Of a stretch of DNA of 64,000 nt, positions 1-8,899 are shown piece by piece. Source of the DNA: Actinophytocola sp044466355 (lineage in GTDB: Bacteria; Actinomycetota; Actinomycetes; Mycobacteriales; Pseudonocardiaceae); NCBI RefSeq assembly GCF_044466355.1, contig NZ_JBITMQ010000017.1, positions 1 through 64,000 of the forward strand, given 5' to 3'. Numbering within the stretch: the first letter of the stretch is position 1; each line of letters opens with the position of its first letter. The notes beneath the pieces were generated by a model. The model saw only the letters and a list, made by a program, of their open reading frames with translations, did not search any database and was not told the DNA's origin. The position numbers were made by a program, and so were the translations under genes.

Positions 1-84
1 CCCATTCCGAACCCGGAAGCTAAGCCCACCAGCGCCGATGGTACTGCACTCGCCAGGGTGTGGGAGAGTAGGACACCGCCGGAC
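1..84 (+). rRNA. rrf: 5S ribosomal RNA, 3' portion
   Basis: The first 84 bases match the conserved 3' two thirds of actinobacterial 5S rRNA: the segment beginning CCCATTCCGAACCCGGAAG (loop B/C region) and the 3' end GGGAGAGTAGGACACCGCCG. The 5' part lies outside the window, so this is probably the last gene of an rRNA operon. A strong hairpin follows directly. Confidence 0.93.
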
Positions 85-93
85 ATCCTTTCC

Positions 94-124
94 AAGAGGC
101 CCTCCGATCACCGGAGGGCCTCTT
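94..124 (+). terminator. Terminator after 5S rRNA
   Basis: A 13-bp perfect inverted repeat (AAGAGGCCCTCCG and its complement) with a 5-base loop follows the 5S rRNA by 9 bases. It ends in TCTT rather than a long T run, as is common for actinobacterial rRNA terminators. Confidence 0.8.
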
Positions 125-176
125 GCGTGTTCAATGGGTGTACGGACTCCCTAAGCCCCGCAGTGCAGGAGGAACA

Positions 177-3045
177 GTGTCGGATCGCAACCGCGACGAG
201 TCAGAGAGCGGTGGCGCACGCAACCGAGACCGCGACTCCGGCCGTCGTGACCAGGGCAATCGCCCGTATCGGAACAACCAGAACCGCGACAGAGGCGGCT
301 ACCGCCCCACCCGCGACCGCAACGACAACAACCCCCGTACCCCGGAACGTGGCAACTACCGCCCGAACCGGGAGCGCGAGGGCTACCGCCGTGACAACAC
401 CGGCAACCGTCCGTTCCGTGAAGACCGCGGCTACCGGCCTCGTGACGACCGCCAGTTCGGTCGCGACCGAACCCAGCAGTCGGGTGACCGAGACGACCGC
501 CGCCCGTACAACCGCGACCGCCAGGAAGGTGGCGAGCGCCGGCAGTACGGCGGTGACCGGCCGTTCCGCGACAACCGGCGTGAACAGGGCAGCGACCGTG
601 GCGGCTTCCGTTCGGGTGACCGTCAGCAGGGCGACCGCAACCGCGACGACCGCGGCCACCGGTCAGGCGATCGGGGTCAGCGCGGCGATCGCGGGTTCCG
701 GTCCGGTGACCGCGACGACCGCCGCCAGTTCGGCGGTGACCGGGGTCAGCAAGGCGGCGAACGCCGGCAGTACAGCGGTGACCGCCCCTTCCGCGGCGGC
801 GACCGCGACACCCGGCGCGAGTCCGGCGGCTACCGGTCCGGCGACCGCGACAACCGCGCGGCCCGCGAACCCGGATCCGACCGTGGTTACCGGCAGAACC
901 GCGACGACCGCGGCCACCGCTCCCGCGATGACCGCGGCGGCTACCGGGAGAACCGCGGCTATCGCCAGGACCGAGGCGGGCGCGACGATCGTGGCGGTCG
1001 TGAAGACCGTGCNNNNNNNNNNNNNNNNNNNNNNNNNNNNNNNNNNNNNNNNNNNNNNNNNNNNNNNNNNNNNNNNNNNNNNNNNNNNNNNNNNNNNNNN
1101 NNNNNNNNNNGGTTTTCGCCAGGATCGAGGCAGCCGCGAGGACCGTGGTTTTCGTGAGGATCGCGGTGGGCGCGACGATCGTGGTTTCCGCCAGGACCGT
1201 GGCAGCCGCGAGGACCGTGGTTTCCGCCAGGATCGAGGCAGCCGCGAGGACCGTGGTTTCCGTGAGGATCGCGGTGGGCGCGACGATCGTGGTTTCCGCC
1301 AGGACCGTGGCAGCCGCGAGGACCGTGGTTTTCGCCAGGATCGAGGCAGCCGCGAGGACCGTGGTTTTCGTGAGGATCGCGGTGGGCGCGACGATCGTGG
1401 TTTCCGCCAGGACCGTGGCAGTCGCGAGGACCGTGGTTTCCGCCAGGACCGTGGCGGGCGAGAAGATCGCGGCTACGGTGACGACCGTGGGGGGCGCGAG
1501 AACCGCGGTTACCGTGAGGATCGCGGCAGTCGCGAGGGCCGTGGTTTCCGTGAGGATCGTGGCGGGCGCGAAGATCGTGGTTACCGCCAGGACCGTGGCG
1601 GGCACGACGACCGCGGTTACCGCGGGGAGCGGCGCTCGGATCGCAGCGACCAGGGCTCCCGGGGATACCGCCGGGAGGACCGTGACTCCCGCGACCGGCC
1701 GTTCCGCGACGACCGGAGCCCGGCCGCCGAGACGCCGCAGGCCGACACCCCGCAGGAACCGACCAGCGGGTTCGCTCGGCGCAACCACTACACGTCCACT
1801 CGCGGTGGCGATGGCCAGAACACCGGCTACCGCGCCCGCGAAGACGCGGCCTACGAGGACGTCACCGCGACGGACCCGGCTGACCAGCTCGACGAAACCG
1901 CAGCGGCCAGGGACGTGACCGCGACCGCCGAAGCCCCGGCGGCACCCGTCGACGACGCGGACGCCTCCGCCGAACCCGTCGGCGAAGCCGCGGCACCGGC
2001 GGCCGTCGATGACCAGGCCGCGTCCGATGAAACCAGCGGCGCCGCTCTGGCGGGACCCGCCGACGACGGCGAAGCCGCCGCTTCGGCATCCGTTGATGAC
2101 CAGGCCGCCTCCGATGAAACCAGCGACGCCACGGCTTCGACGACCATCCCTGACCAGGCGGCCTCGGACGAATCCAGCGACGCGGCCCTGGCGGGGCCCG
2201 TCGACGTCAGCGACGCCACGGCTTCGGCATCCGTTGATGACCAGGCGACCTCCGATGAAACCAGCGACGTCAGCGACGCCATGGCTTCGGCGGCCGTCGA
2301 TGACCAGGCCACCTCGGGCGAAACCAGCGACGCCGCTTCGGCCGTGCCCGCCGACGCCGGGCGAGCGGACCCTCGACGTCGCGACGGTGAGCCGGAGCTG
2401 CCGCCCGACATCGAGTACAGCGACCTCGACGCCGACGCTCGCCGTGAGCTGAAGAGTCTCGCCAAGTCCGTGGCCGAGCTTGTCGGCAAGCATCTGGTCG
2501 CGGCCGGGCTCCTCATCGACGAGGACCCCGAGCTGGCCCTCGCCCACGCGCGTTTCGCCAGGACGCGTGCGTCCCGGGTGGCGATCGTCCGGGAGGCGGC
2601 CGGTATCGCCGCATACCACGCGGGTGAGTGGGCCGAGGCGCTCGGTGAGTTCCGGGCGGTCCGCCGGATGACCGGGTCGCAGGCCCACCTCCCCGTGATG
2701 GTCGACTGTGAACGTGCGCTCGGCCGTCCCGAGCGTGCGCTCGAACTGGCCACCGAGGCGAAGGACCTGCCGCCGGAGGTGGCCGTCGAGCTGAAGATCG
2801 TCGCCGCCGGTGCTCGGCGGGATCTCGGGCAGGTCGACGCGGCGGTCGTCGCGCTCCAGGGGCCGGACCTCGACCCCAAGCGCCGCGACCCGTGGAGTGC
2901 CCGGCTGTTCTACGCCTACGCCGACAACCTCGAGGCCGCCGGCCGCACCGACGACGCGATCCGCTGGTTCCTCAACGCCGCCGAGGCCGACCTCGACGAC
3001 GAGACCGACGCCGCCGAACGCGCCACCGCCTTGAGTGCCTCATGA
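177..3045 (+). CDS. TPR protein with long Arg/Asp/Gly-repeat N-terminus (interrupted by assembly gap)
   Basis: The position before a HAD phosphatase and tlyA corresponds to Rv1691, a tetratricopeptide-repeat protein of unknown role. I start it at GTG 177, preceded by GCAGGAGGAA, giving MSDRNRDESES. Before the gap the protein is disordered and rich in Arg, Asp and Gly. After the gap it continues as about 13-residue units such as GFRQDRGSREDRG up to about base 1650, then an Ala/Asp/Glu/Ser-rich acidic linker with DDQA-S-DETSDA repeats (about 1860-2360), then a folded C-terminal domain with TPR-like helices (about 2400-3045). The frame before the gap differs from the frame after it. The N run is 98 bases, not a multiple of three, so the true gap length is unknown and this is probably not a real frameshift. 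The arginine-rich region suggests RNA or ribosome association, which is inference. Its stop overlaps the next start (ATGA). Confidence 0.82.
1013..1110. other. Assembly gap (98 Ns)
   Basis: A run of 98 N lies inside the tandem-repeat part of the TPR gene. The assembler most likely collapsed or failed to bridge near-identical repeat units, so the true length here is unknown. Confidence 0.99.
1111..1650 (+). repeat. In-frame tandem repeats (~39 bp units) coding for Arg/Asp/Gly-rich peptide
   Basis: Units of about 39 bp coding for 13 residues alternate between GFRQDRGSREDRG and GFREDRGGRDDRG. The first units after the gap are nearly identical in DNA sequence, and later units (after about 1430) diverge. 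The pattern points to recent unit duplication and explains the assembly gap. Simpler RDDRG/RSGDRG repeats lie upstream of the gap. Confidence 0.9.
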
Positions 3046-3911
3046 GTCTGATCGACGACTACGACGCGCTCCTGCTCGACCTCGACGGCACCGTCTACCG
3101 AGGCGAGGAGGTGGTGCCCGGTGCGGACCGGGCCGTCGAGGCCGCGCACGCCGCGGGCACGAAGGTCCGCTTCGTCACCAACAACGCCTCGCGCGGGCCC
3201 GACGAGGTGGCAAGTCACCTGACCCGCATCGGGGTGCGGGCGGAGCCTGCCGAGGTCAGCACCAGCGCGCAGGCGGCCGCGGCCGTCCTCGCCGACAAGC
3301 TGCTTCCCGATACGACGGTATTGGTCGTCGGATCGGCGGCGCTGGTGCACGAGGTCGAGATCAAGGGCCTCACCGCCACCCGCACGCACAGCGACGCCGT
3401 ACAGGCCGTCGTCCAGGGCCTCAGCAAGGACACCGGCTGGCACGACCTCGCCGAGGCGTGCGTCGCGATCCGCGGCGGTTCCCTGTGGGTCGCCTGCAAC
3501 GTCGACCCGACGCTGCCGACCGAGCGCGGCCCCTTGCCCGGCAACGGTTCGATGGTCGCCGCGCTGCGCACGGCGACCGGCACCGAGCCGGTGATCGCGG
3601 GGAAGCCGGCCACCCCGCTGATGGACGAGGCACGCAGGTCAGCCGACGCGCGCAACCCGCTGGTCGTCGGTGACCGCCTGGACACCGACATCGCGGGTGC
3701 GGTGGCCGCGGGGATGGACTCGCTGCTGGTGCTGTCCGGTGTCTCGACCGCTCAGGAACTGCTCGACGCGCCGGAGAGCATGCGGCCGACCTACCTCGCC
3801 CACGACATCCTGGCGTGCACGGAGGACGGCGTGCGGATCGAGGGCGACGACTGGGCCACCGCCGTGCGCGACGCGCTCGCCCGCCTCGGCCTCGAGCATG
3901 AAGTAGCGTGA
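3042..3911 (+). CDS. HAD-superfamily (IIA, NagD-like) phosphatase
   Basis: This 289-residue protein begins MSLIDDYDALLLDLDGTVYRG. The DLDGTVYRG segment is HAD motif I with the nucleophilic and acid-base aspartates. FVTNNASRG is motif II, the GKP near residue 190 is motif III, and VVGDRLDTDI is motif IV. The arrangement matches class IIA HAD phosphatases such as NagD and 4-nitrophenyl phosphatase-like enzymes, acting on small phosphorylated metabolites in the cytosol. The exact substrate cannot be told. It overlaps the TPR gene by ATGA and matches the position of Rv1692, which is reported to act as a glycerol-3-phosphate phosphatase. That assignment is transferred by synteny only. Confidence 0.92.
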   Translation: MSLIDDYDALLLDLDGTVYRGEEVVPGADRAVEAAHAAGTKVRFVTNNASRGPDEVASHLTRIGVRAEPAEVSTSAQAAAAVLADKLLPDTTVLVVGSAALVHEVEIKGLTATRTHSDAVQAVVQGLSKDTGWHDLAEACVAIRGGSLWVACNVDPTLPTERGPLPGNGSMVAALRTATGTEPVIAGKPATPLMDEARRSADARNPLVVGDRLDTDIAGAVAAGMDSLLVLSGVSTAQELLDAPESMRPTYLAHDILACTEDGVRIEGDDWATAVRDALARLGLEHEVA

Positions 3912-3915
3912 CAGG

Positions 3916-4092
3916 GTGCAGTTCGACACCGACCAGACCGTCCGCGACGACACGGTCGACACGACCGACATCGACGAGGCGGTCGCCGGCACCGAGAATC
4001 TCGACGCCGTCCCGCTGACCGAGCACGTCGCCAGGTTCGACGCCGTGCACGTGGCGCTCAACGAGGCGCTGACCAGCATCGACACGGACTGA
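3916..4092 (+). CDS. Conserved 58-residue acidic protein (Rv1693-like)
   Basis: A small gene starting at GTG 3916 encodes 58 residues (MQFDTDQTVRDDTVD... ending LTSIDTD), very rich in Asp, Thr and Val. It fills the space between the HAD phosphatase and tlyA exactly where Mycobacterium has a similarly sized uncharacterised gene. It stops 3 bases before the tlyA start and is surely co-transcribed. No domain is recognised and the function is unknown. Conservation of a tiny acidic protein at this position suggests it is a real gene. Confidence 0.8.
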   Translation: MQFDTDQTVRDDTVDTTDIDEAVAGTENLDAVPLTEHVARFDAVHVALNEALTSIDTD

Positions 4093-4095
4093 CCG

Positions 4096-4902
4096 GTGCC
4101 CCGCAGGACTCGGCTCGACGCCGAGCTGGTGCGTCGTGGGCTCGCCCGCTCCCGTGAGCACGCCTCCCAGCTCATCGCCGACGGCCGCGTGACCGTGCGC
4201 GGCACCGTCGCCGCCAAACCCGCCACCGCTGTCGAGACCGACGCGCCCGTGGTGGTCCGCGACCTCGACAACGACCCCGACTGGGCGTCGCGCGGTGCGC
4301 ACAAACTCGTCGGTGCGCTGGAGAAGTTCGCCGTCGCGGTCGACGGCCGTCGCTGTCTCGACGCGGGCGCGTCCACGGGCGGCTTCACCGACGTGCTGCT
4401 GCGCCGCGGTGCCCGCGAGGTCGTCGCCGCCGACGTCGGGCGCGGCCTGCTGGTGTGGCGGCTGCAGACCGACGACCGTGTGGTCGTGCTCGACAAGACC
4501 AACGTCCGCGCGCTGACGCCGGAGGCGACCGGGGGACCGGTCGACCTGGTCGTCGCCGACCTGTCGTTCATCTCGCTGCGGCTCGTGCTGCCCGCGTTGC
4601 TCGCGTGCACGAACGAGGACGCCGACCTGCTGCCGATGGTGAAACCGCAGTTCGAGGTGGGCAGGGACCGGCTCGGCTCCGGGGGCGTCGTCCGCGACCC
4701 CGCGTTGCGTGCCGAAGCCGTGCTGGACGTGCTGAAAGCTGCGGGAGAACTGGGTTTGCGCCCGCACGGTGTCGTCGCGAGCCCTCTTCCCGGCCCGTCC
4801 GGGAATGTCGAATACTTCGCATGGTTGCGTCGTGGCACACCCCTGGACGACCAGGCGGCGGCCGCGATGGTGGAGACCGCTGTCCTGGAGGGGCCGCAAT
4901 GA
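4096..4902 (+). CDS. tlyA: TlyA-family rRNA 2'-O-methyltransferase
   Basis: This 268-residue protein has an S4 RNA-binding domain at about residues 1-60 (RLDAELVRRGLARSREHA), then a FtsJ/RrmJ-type methyltransferase domain. The SAM-binding loop is LDAGASTGGFTDVLL, and later motifs include VVADLSFISL and a VKPQFE segment. TlyA methylates the ribose of C1409 in 16S and C1920 in 23S rRNA, and the modification sensitises ribosomes to capreomycin and viomycin. The start is GTG 4096, 3 bases after the preceding gene. The stop overlaps the NAD kinase start as ATGA. Length and order are as in Mycobacterium. Confidence 0.95.
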   Translation: MPRRTRLDAELVRRGLARSREHASQLIADGRVTVRGTVAAKPATAVETDAPVVVRDLDNDPDWASRGAHKLVGALEKFAVAVDGRRCLDAGASTGGFTDVLLRRGAREVVAADVGRGLLVWRLQTDDRVVVLDKTNVRALTPEATGGPVDLVVADLSFISLRLVLPALLACTNEDADLLPMVKPQFEVGRDRLGSGGVVRDPALRAEAVLDVLKAAGELGLRPHGVVASPLPGPSGNVEYFAWLRRGTPLDDQAAAAMVETAVLEGPQ

Positions 4903-5792
4903 CCGCTCGTGAGGTGCTCCTCGTCGTCCACACCGGCAGGCTGGACACCCGCCGTGCCGCGGAGAAACTGGCAGGCTGGTTCGCCGACGCCGGAATCACC
5001 GTGCGTGTATTGGAACGCGAGGCGCCGGATCTCGACGCCGCCTGCTACCAGCGGGTCGTGCCGGTCAGCGCCAAGGCCGCGGAAGGCACGGAGCTGGTGT
5101 TCGTGCTCGGCGGCGACGGCACCCTGTTGCGCGCGGCCGAACTCGCCCGCCCCGCCGGGGTGCCGGTGCTCGCGGTCAACATGGGCCGGGTCGGCTTCCT
5201 CGCCGAGGCCGACTCAGACGTGCTCGAGGAGGCGGTGTCGCAGGTCATCGCGCAGCGCTACGAGGTCGTGGACCGGATGACCGTGGACGTCACGGCGTCG
5301 CTGGGGGACCGGGTGCTCGCGAAGACGTGGGCGCTCAACGAGGCCAGTGTCGAGAAGAGCAGCCGTGAGCGGATCCTGGACGTCCGGATAGAGGTCGACA
5401 ACCGGCCCGTCTCGTCGTTCGGGTGCGACGGCGTGCTGTGCGCGACGCCGACCGGTTCCACCGCCTACGCGTTCTCCGCGGGCGGCCCCGTCGTGTGGCC
5501 GGACGTGCAGGCGCTGCTCGTGGTGCCCAGCAACGCGCACGCCATGTTCGCGCGGCCGCTCGTGGTCTCGCCGGACTCGCGGATCGCGGTCGAGGTGGAC
5601 CCGTCCGGGCATCCCGCGGTGCTGTGCTGCGACGGTCGCCGTACGTTCGTATTGCCTCCTGGTGCGCGGGTGGAGGTGGTCGGCGGGGAGATCCCGGCGC
5701 GCCTCGTGAAGCTGCGCCAGGGCCCGTTCACCGACCGGCTCGTGGAGAAGTTCGAACTGCCGGTGCAGGGTTGGCGCAGTCCACGGGGCTGA
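4899..5792 (+). CDS. nadK: NAD kinase
   Basis: This 297-residue cytosolic enzyme phosphorylates NAD to NADP. The GGDGT motif is at residues 71-75, followed by VPVLAVNMGRVGFLAE and the NE (ALNE) and TPTGSTAYAFSAGGP motifs of the diacylglycerol kinase-like fold. It starts at ATG 4899, overlapping the tlyA stop. Its stop TGA forms the first bases of a 22-bp element repeated downstream and also found after cmk. Confidence 0.96.
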   Translation: MTAREVLLVVHTGRLDTRRAAEKLAGWFADAGITVRVLEREAPDLDAACYQRVVPVSAKAAEGTELVFVLGGDGTLLRAAELARPAGVPVLAVNMGRVGFLAEADSDVLEEAVSQVIAQRYEVVDRMTVDVTASLGDRVLAKTWALNEASVEKSSRERILDVRIEVDNRPVSSFGCDGVLCATPTGSTAYAFSAGGPVVWPDVQALLVVPSNAHAMFARPLVVSPDSRIAVEVDPSGHPAVLCCDGRRTFVLPPGARVEVVGGEIPARLVKLRQGPFTDRLVEKFELPVQGWRSPRG

Positions 5793-5848
5793 GCGGAGCT
5801 TGCGGAGCGAACATCGTTTCCGAGCGGAGCTTGCGGAGCGAACATCGT
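5791..5848 (+). repeat. Two tandem copies of a dispersed short repeat (starting GAGCGGAGCTTGCGGAGC)
   Basis: Two 27-bp copies (5791-5817 and 5822-5848) are identical and separated by 4 bases. Each contains GCGGAGC twice. The first copy begins at the second base of the nadK stop codon. A third copy (22 of these bases) lies at 49462-49483, also starting within a stop codon (cmk). This looks like a family of short dispersed intergenic repeats. I see no ORF or clear terminator structure in it. Confidence 0.85.
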
Positions 5849-5913
5849 CATGAATCGAACACACTTGCGGGTGGTGCGAGCTTTTGTCGGTGCGAGCCGA
5901 TAAAGTGCGCGCT

Positions 5914-7704
5914 GTGTTGGCCGAGATGCGCATCGAGGGCCTCGGCGTGATCGACGAGGCCACCCTCGAACTAGATCCGGGTCTGACCGTGGTGACCGGT
6001 GAGACAGGTGCTGGCAAGACCATGGTCGTCACCGGGCTGCACCTGCTGTCCGGTGGCCGTGCCGAGGTGTCCAGAATCCGCAGCGGCGCGGGGAAGGCGG
6101 TGGTGGAGGGCCGGTTCGCCGCTCCGCCGGGCAGCGCCGCGGCGAAGGTCGCGAGCGAGGCCGGCGCCGAACCGGACGACGACGGCACGCTGATCGCGTT
6201 ACGCACCCTGAACTCCGACGGGCGTTCGCGGGCGCACCTCGGCGGGCGGTCCGTGCCCGTCGGTGTGCTGTCGGAGCTGTCCGAGCAGCTCATCGCCGTG
6301 CACGGCCAGAACGACCAGCTGAAGCTCATGCGTCCGGCCGAGCAGCGGTCGGTGCTCGACCGGTTCGCGGGCGAGGAGCTGGCCGGTGCGCTGGCCGAGT
6401 ACCGCGGCGTGCGCGAGGAGTGGGTGGGGGTCAGCGCGGAGCTGGCCGACCGCGGCGCCCGCTCGCGCGAGATGGCGCGCGAGGCGGAGATGCTCAAGCA
6501 CGGCCTCGCGGAGATCGAGGCGGTGGCTCCGCAGCCGGGCGAGGACGACGAGCTGCAGGAGAAGGCGAAGCGGCTCGCGGACGCCGACCAGCTGCGCGAG
6601 TCGGCGACCGGCGCCGTGTACGCGGTGTCGGGTGCGCCTGAGGGGGATCCGGACGCGCCGGGTGCGCTCGGCCTGATCGGCGACGCGCGGCACCGGCTCG
6701 GTGGTTCGGAGGACCCGAGGCTGCGTGAGCTGGAGCCGAGGCTGGCGGAGGCCGAGGCGCTGCTGGTGGACGTCGGCACCGAGCTGAGCAGCTACCTGGA
6801 CTCGCTGGACGCGGACCCGCGGGCGTTGGAGCAGGTGCTGGCGCGGCAGGCCGAGCTGAAGCAGCTGACCCGCAAGTACGCGGCGGACGTCAACGGCGTG
6901 CTGGAGTGGGCGAACACGGCAGCCCAGCAGCTGGCCGGCCTCGACACGTCCGAGGAGGCGCTGGGCGAGCTGGCCCGCCGGCGTGACGAGCTCGCCGCCC
7001 GGCTGGCCGACTGCGCGCAGCGCCTGACGGTGCTGCGCGTCGAGGCGGCCGACAAGCTGGCGCAGGCGGTGACGGTCGAGCTGGGCGGCCTGGCGATGGG
7101 CCAGGCCGCCATCGACGTCATCGTCAGCACGCGCTGGGCCGAGCCCGGCGACCCGCACGCGCTGCGGGTGGCGGGCGGCAAGGACAACGAGGCGCTCGTG
7201 CACGCGGGCCCCGAGGGCGTCGACGAGGTGGAGATCCGCCTGCGCGCCCACGACGCCGCCCAGGCGCTTCCGGTGCACAAGGCCGCGTCGGGCGGTGAGC
7301 TGTCCCGCGTGATGCTCGCGATCGAGGTGGTACTGGCCCACTCCGACCCTGTCCCCACCCTGGTCTTCGACGAGGTCGACGCCGGTGTCGGCGGTCGCGC
7401 CGCGGTCGAGATCGGCAGGCGGCTCGCCAGGTTGGCGGCGAGCCACCAGGTGATCGTGGTGACCCACCTGCCGCAGGTGGCGGCCTTCGCGGACCGGCAC
7501 CTGGTGGTCGACAAGCAGGCCGCCGGTGGTGTGACCCGCAGTGACGTGCGCCGGGTGGACGAGCAGGACCGGGTGCGGGAGCTGGCGCGCATGCTCGCGG
7601 GCATGGACTCCACCGAGACCGGTCGCGCGCACGCCGAGGAACTGCTCGCGGTCGCCGACGCGGACAAGAAGGCCACCCGGGGGAAGGGACGCAAGAAGCG
7701 GTAG
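5914..7704 (+). CDS. recN: DNA repair protein RecN
   Basis: This 596-residue SMC-like ATPase acts in double-strand break repair. The Walker A motif GETGAGKT is at residues 29-36. A long coiled-coil central region follows, then the ABC signature KAASGGELSRVMLA and Walker B VFDEVDAGVGG, then VIVVTHLPQVAAFADRH. I chose GTG 5914 (MLAEMRIEGLG), which matches the usual RecN N-terminus. An upstream in-frame TTG at 5884 would add ten residues not seen in the family. No LexA box is visible upstream. It follows nadK as in Mycobacterium. Confidence 0.95.
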   Translation: MLAEMRIEGLGVIDEATLELDPGLTVVTGETGAGKTMVVTGLHLLSGGRAEVSRIRSGAGKAVVEGRFAAPPGSAAAKVASEAGAEPDDDGTLIALRTLNSDGRSRAHLGGRSVPVGVLSELSEQLIAVHGQNDQLKLMRPAEQRSVLDRFAGEELAGALAEYRGVREEWVGVSAELADRGARSREMAREAEMLKHGLAEIEAVAPQPGEDDELQEKAKRLADADQLRESATGAVYAVSGAPEGDPDAPGALGLIGDARHRLGGSEDPRLRELEPRLAEAEALLVDVGTELSSYLDSLDADPRALEQVLARQAELKQLTRKYAADVNGVLEWANTAAQQLAGLDTSEEALGELARRRDELAARLADCAQRLTVLRVEAADKLAQAVTVELGGLAMGQAAIDVIVSTRWAEPGDPHALRVAGGKDNEALVHAGPEGVDEVEIRLRAHDAAQALPVHKAASGGELSRVMLAIEVVLAHSDPVPTLVFDEVDAGVGGRAAVEIGRRLARLAASHQVIVVTHLPQVAAFADRHLVVDKQAAGGVTRSDVRRVDEQDRVRELARMLAGMDSTETGRAHAEELLAVADADKKATRGKGRKKR

Positions 7705-7714
7705 CCGGGGCGCC

Positions 7715-8137
7715 TCAGCTCGTCGTCAGCAGGCCCAGGCCCAGCGTCACCACACCCACGCCCAGTGACAGGGCGCCCAGCCACACGAGCCAGATGAGCT
7801 TGTTCGGCTTTGTCACCTCGCCGCGGCCCATCGACGAGAAGAAGAAGCCCGCCGAGATCAGTGCCGCCGCGGCCGGTGTGCCGGCTCTTGCCAGCCAGCC
7901 GAGCACGCCGTCCAGTGCCGCCGCGTCGGCCAGGACCAGCGTCACCAGGCCCAGCGTCACCAGCACGCCCGCGTGTGCGTGGCCCGCGCGGGCGAAGGAC
8001 TTCTGGAACGGCGTCATCGCCACCTTGCCGCCCACGATCCGGGTCATGAACCAGCCGCCGAACTCGATGCCGACGATCGTCAGCAGCACGGCGCCCGCGA
8101 TGTATCTGGACTCCGGGCTCAACACCAGGGTTTGCAT
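7715..8137 (-). CDS. Four-helix integral membrane protein, unknown function
   Basis: This 140-residue protein has about four predicted membrane segments: GAVLLTIVGIEFGGWF, GVLVTLGLVTLVLADAA, AAAALISAGFFFSSM and LIWLVWLGALSLGVGVVTLG. It has no catalytic motif I recognise. It is divergently arranged with a TetR regulator, and an inverted-repeat operator lies in the 66-bp space between them, so the regulator probably controls this gene. Its stop is 10 bases from the recN stop (convergent). The family is unknown to me. Confidence 0.8.
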   Translation of the reverse strand: MQTLVLSPESRYIAGAVLLTIVGIEFGGWFMTRIVGGKVAMTPFQKSFARAGHAHAGVLVTLGLVTLVLADAAALDGVLGWLARAGTPAAAALISAGFFFSSMGRGEVTKPNKLIWLVWLGALSLGVGVVTLGLGLLTTS

Positions 8138-8160
8138 GTCGTCCTCCCACGACGAATTTA

Positions 8161-8189
8161 GTAACGACGTTACGAAACAACGTTACGAT
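8161..8189. promoter_or_regulatory. Probable TetR operator
   Basis: Between the divergent membrane protein and TetR genes lies GTAACGACGTTAC (8161-8173), a palindrome, followed 5 bases later by AACGTTACG (8179-8187). The repeated GTAACG/CGTTAC half-sites give room for two dimers. A TTGACA (-35 type) for the membrane gene lies at 8195-8200 on the minus strand, so binding here would block that promoter. Confidence 0.65.
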
Positions 8190-8203
8190 ACACTTGTCAA
8201 GCT

Positions 8204-8809
8204 ATGGGACGACCGAAGATCCACGACGAGGCACTGCGGGGCCGCCTGATCGACCGGGCCGCCGCGCTCGTGTTCGACGACGGCGTCGACGCGCTGAACC
8301 TCCGGCGCCTGGCCACCGAAGCCGGGACCTCCACCTCCGCCGTCTACTCGCTCTTCGGCAACAAGGCCGGCCTGCTCGAAGGTCTCTACCTCGAGGCCGC
8401 GCGGCGGTTCGGGGCGCGGCTCGCCGAGGTCGAGGAGACCGCCGACGCCGTCGACGACATCGTGCGGCTCGGGATCGCCTACCGCGACTACGCCCTGCGC
8501 GAACCGCACCTCTACGCGATCATGTTCGACCGGCACTCGGCCGAGTTCGGCGACGACGCGCGGGGCGAGGCGGCCGCGACCATCGGCCCGCTCGTCGACG
8601 CCGTGCGGCGCGCGCAGGAGCGCGGCGCGCTGCGAAAAGTGACCCCTGAGCTGGTGGCCCTGTCATGCTGGGGCGTCGCGCACGGGCTCGTCTCGCTGGA
8701 GCTCGCCGGCTCGGTGCCGCCCGGGCTCGACGTCGCCGCGGGCTACGAAAACGCGCTCCGCGCGATGGTCGACGGGTGGCGCGAGTCCATCGTGCACAGT
8801 CCTCAATGA
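8204..8809 (+). CDS. TetR-family transcriptional regulator
   Basis: This 201-residue protein has an N-terminal helix-turn-helix at about residues 10-55 (ALNLRRLATEAGTSTSAVYSLFGNKAGLL), typical of TetR. The C-terminal ligand-binding region resembles the TetR_C subfamily with WRESI at the end. It is divergent from the four-helix membrane protein and most likely represses it and itself through the palindrome at 8161-8189. The effector is unknown. Confidence 0.9.
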   Translation: MGRPKIHDEALRGRLIDRAAALVFDDGVDALNLRRLATEAGTSTSAVYSLFGNKAGLLEGLYLEAARRFGARLAEVEETADAVDDIVRLGIAYRDYALREPHLYAIMFDRHSAEFGDDARGEAAATIGPLVDAVRRAQERGALRKVTPELVALSCWGVAHGLVSLELAGSVPPGLDVAAGYENALRAMVDGWRESIVHSPQ

Positions 8810-8899
8810 TCATTCCAACCGGACAGCACTGCCCCAGCCGGGTGATTTTCCCGGCGTGGCGACCGGATTATCACGAGTCAATTTGTCACCATCAGTCCC

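Noticed and set aside
58..176. Start of the repeat-protein frame at the ATG within 5S rRNA
   Set aside because: The frame that is open from base 58 is not the coding frame before the gap; GTG 177 in another frame has a ribosome site and gives the Arg/Asp-rich protein.
151..2688. Long minus-strand open frame opposite the repeat gene
   Set aside because: It has low-complexity Val/Thr/Ala composition from the complement of the repeats, no ribosome site, and overlaps the real gene fully.
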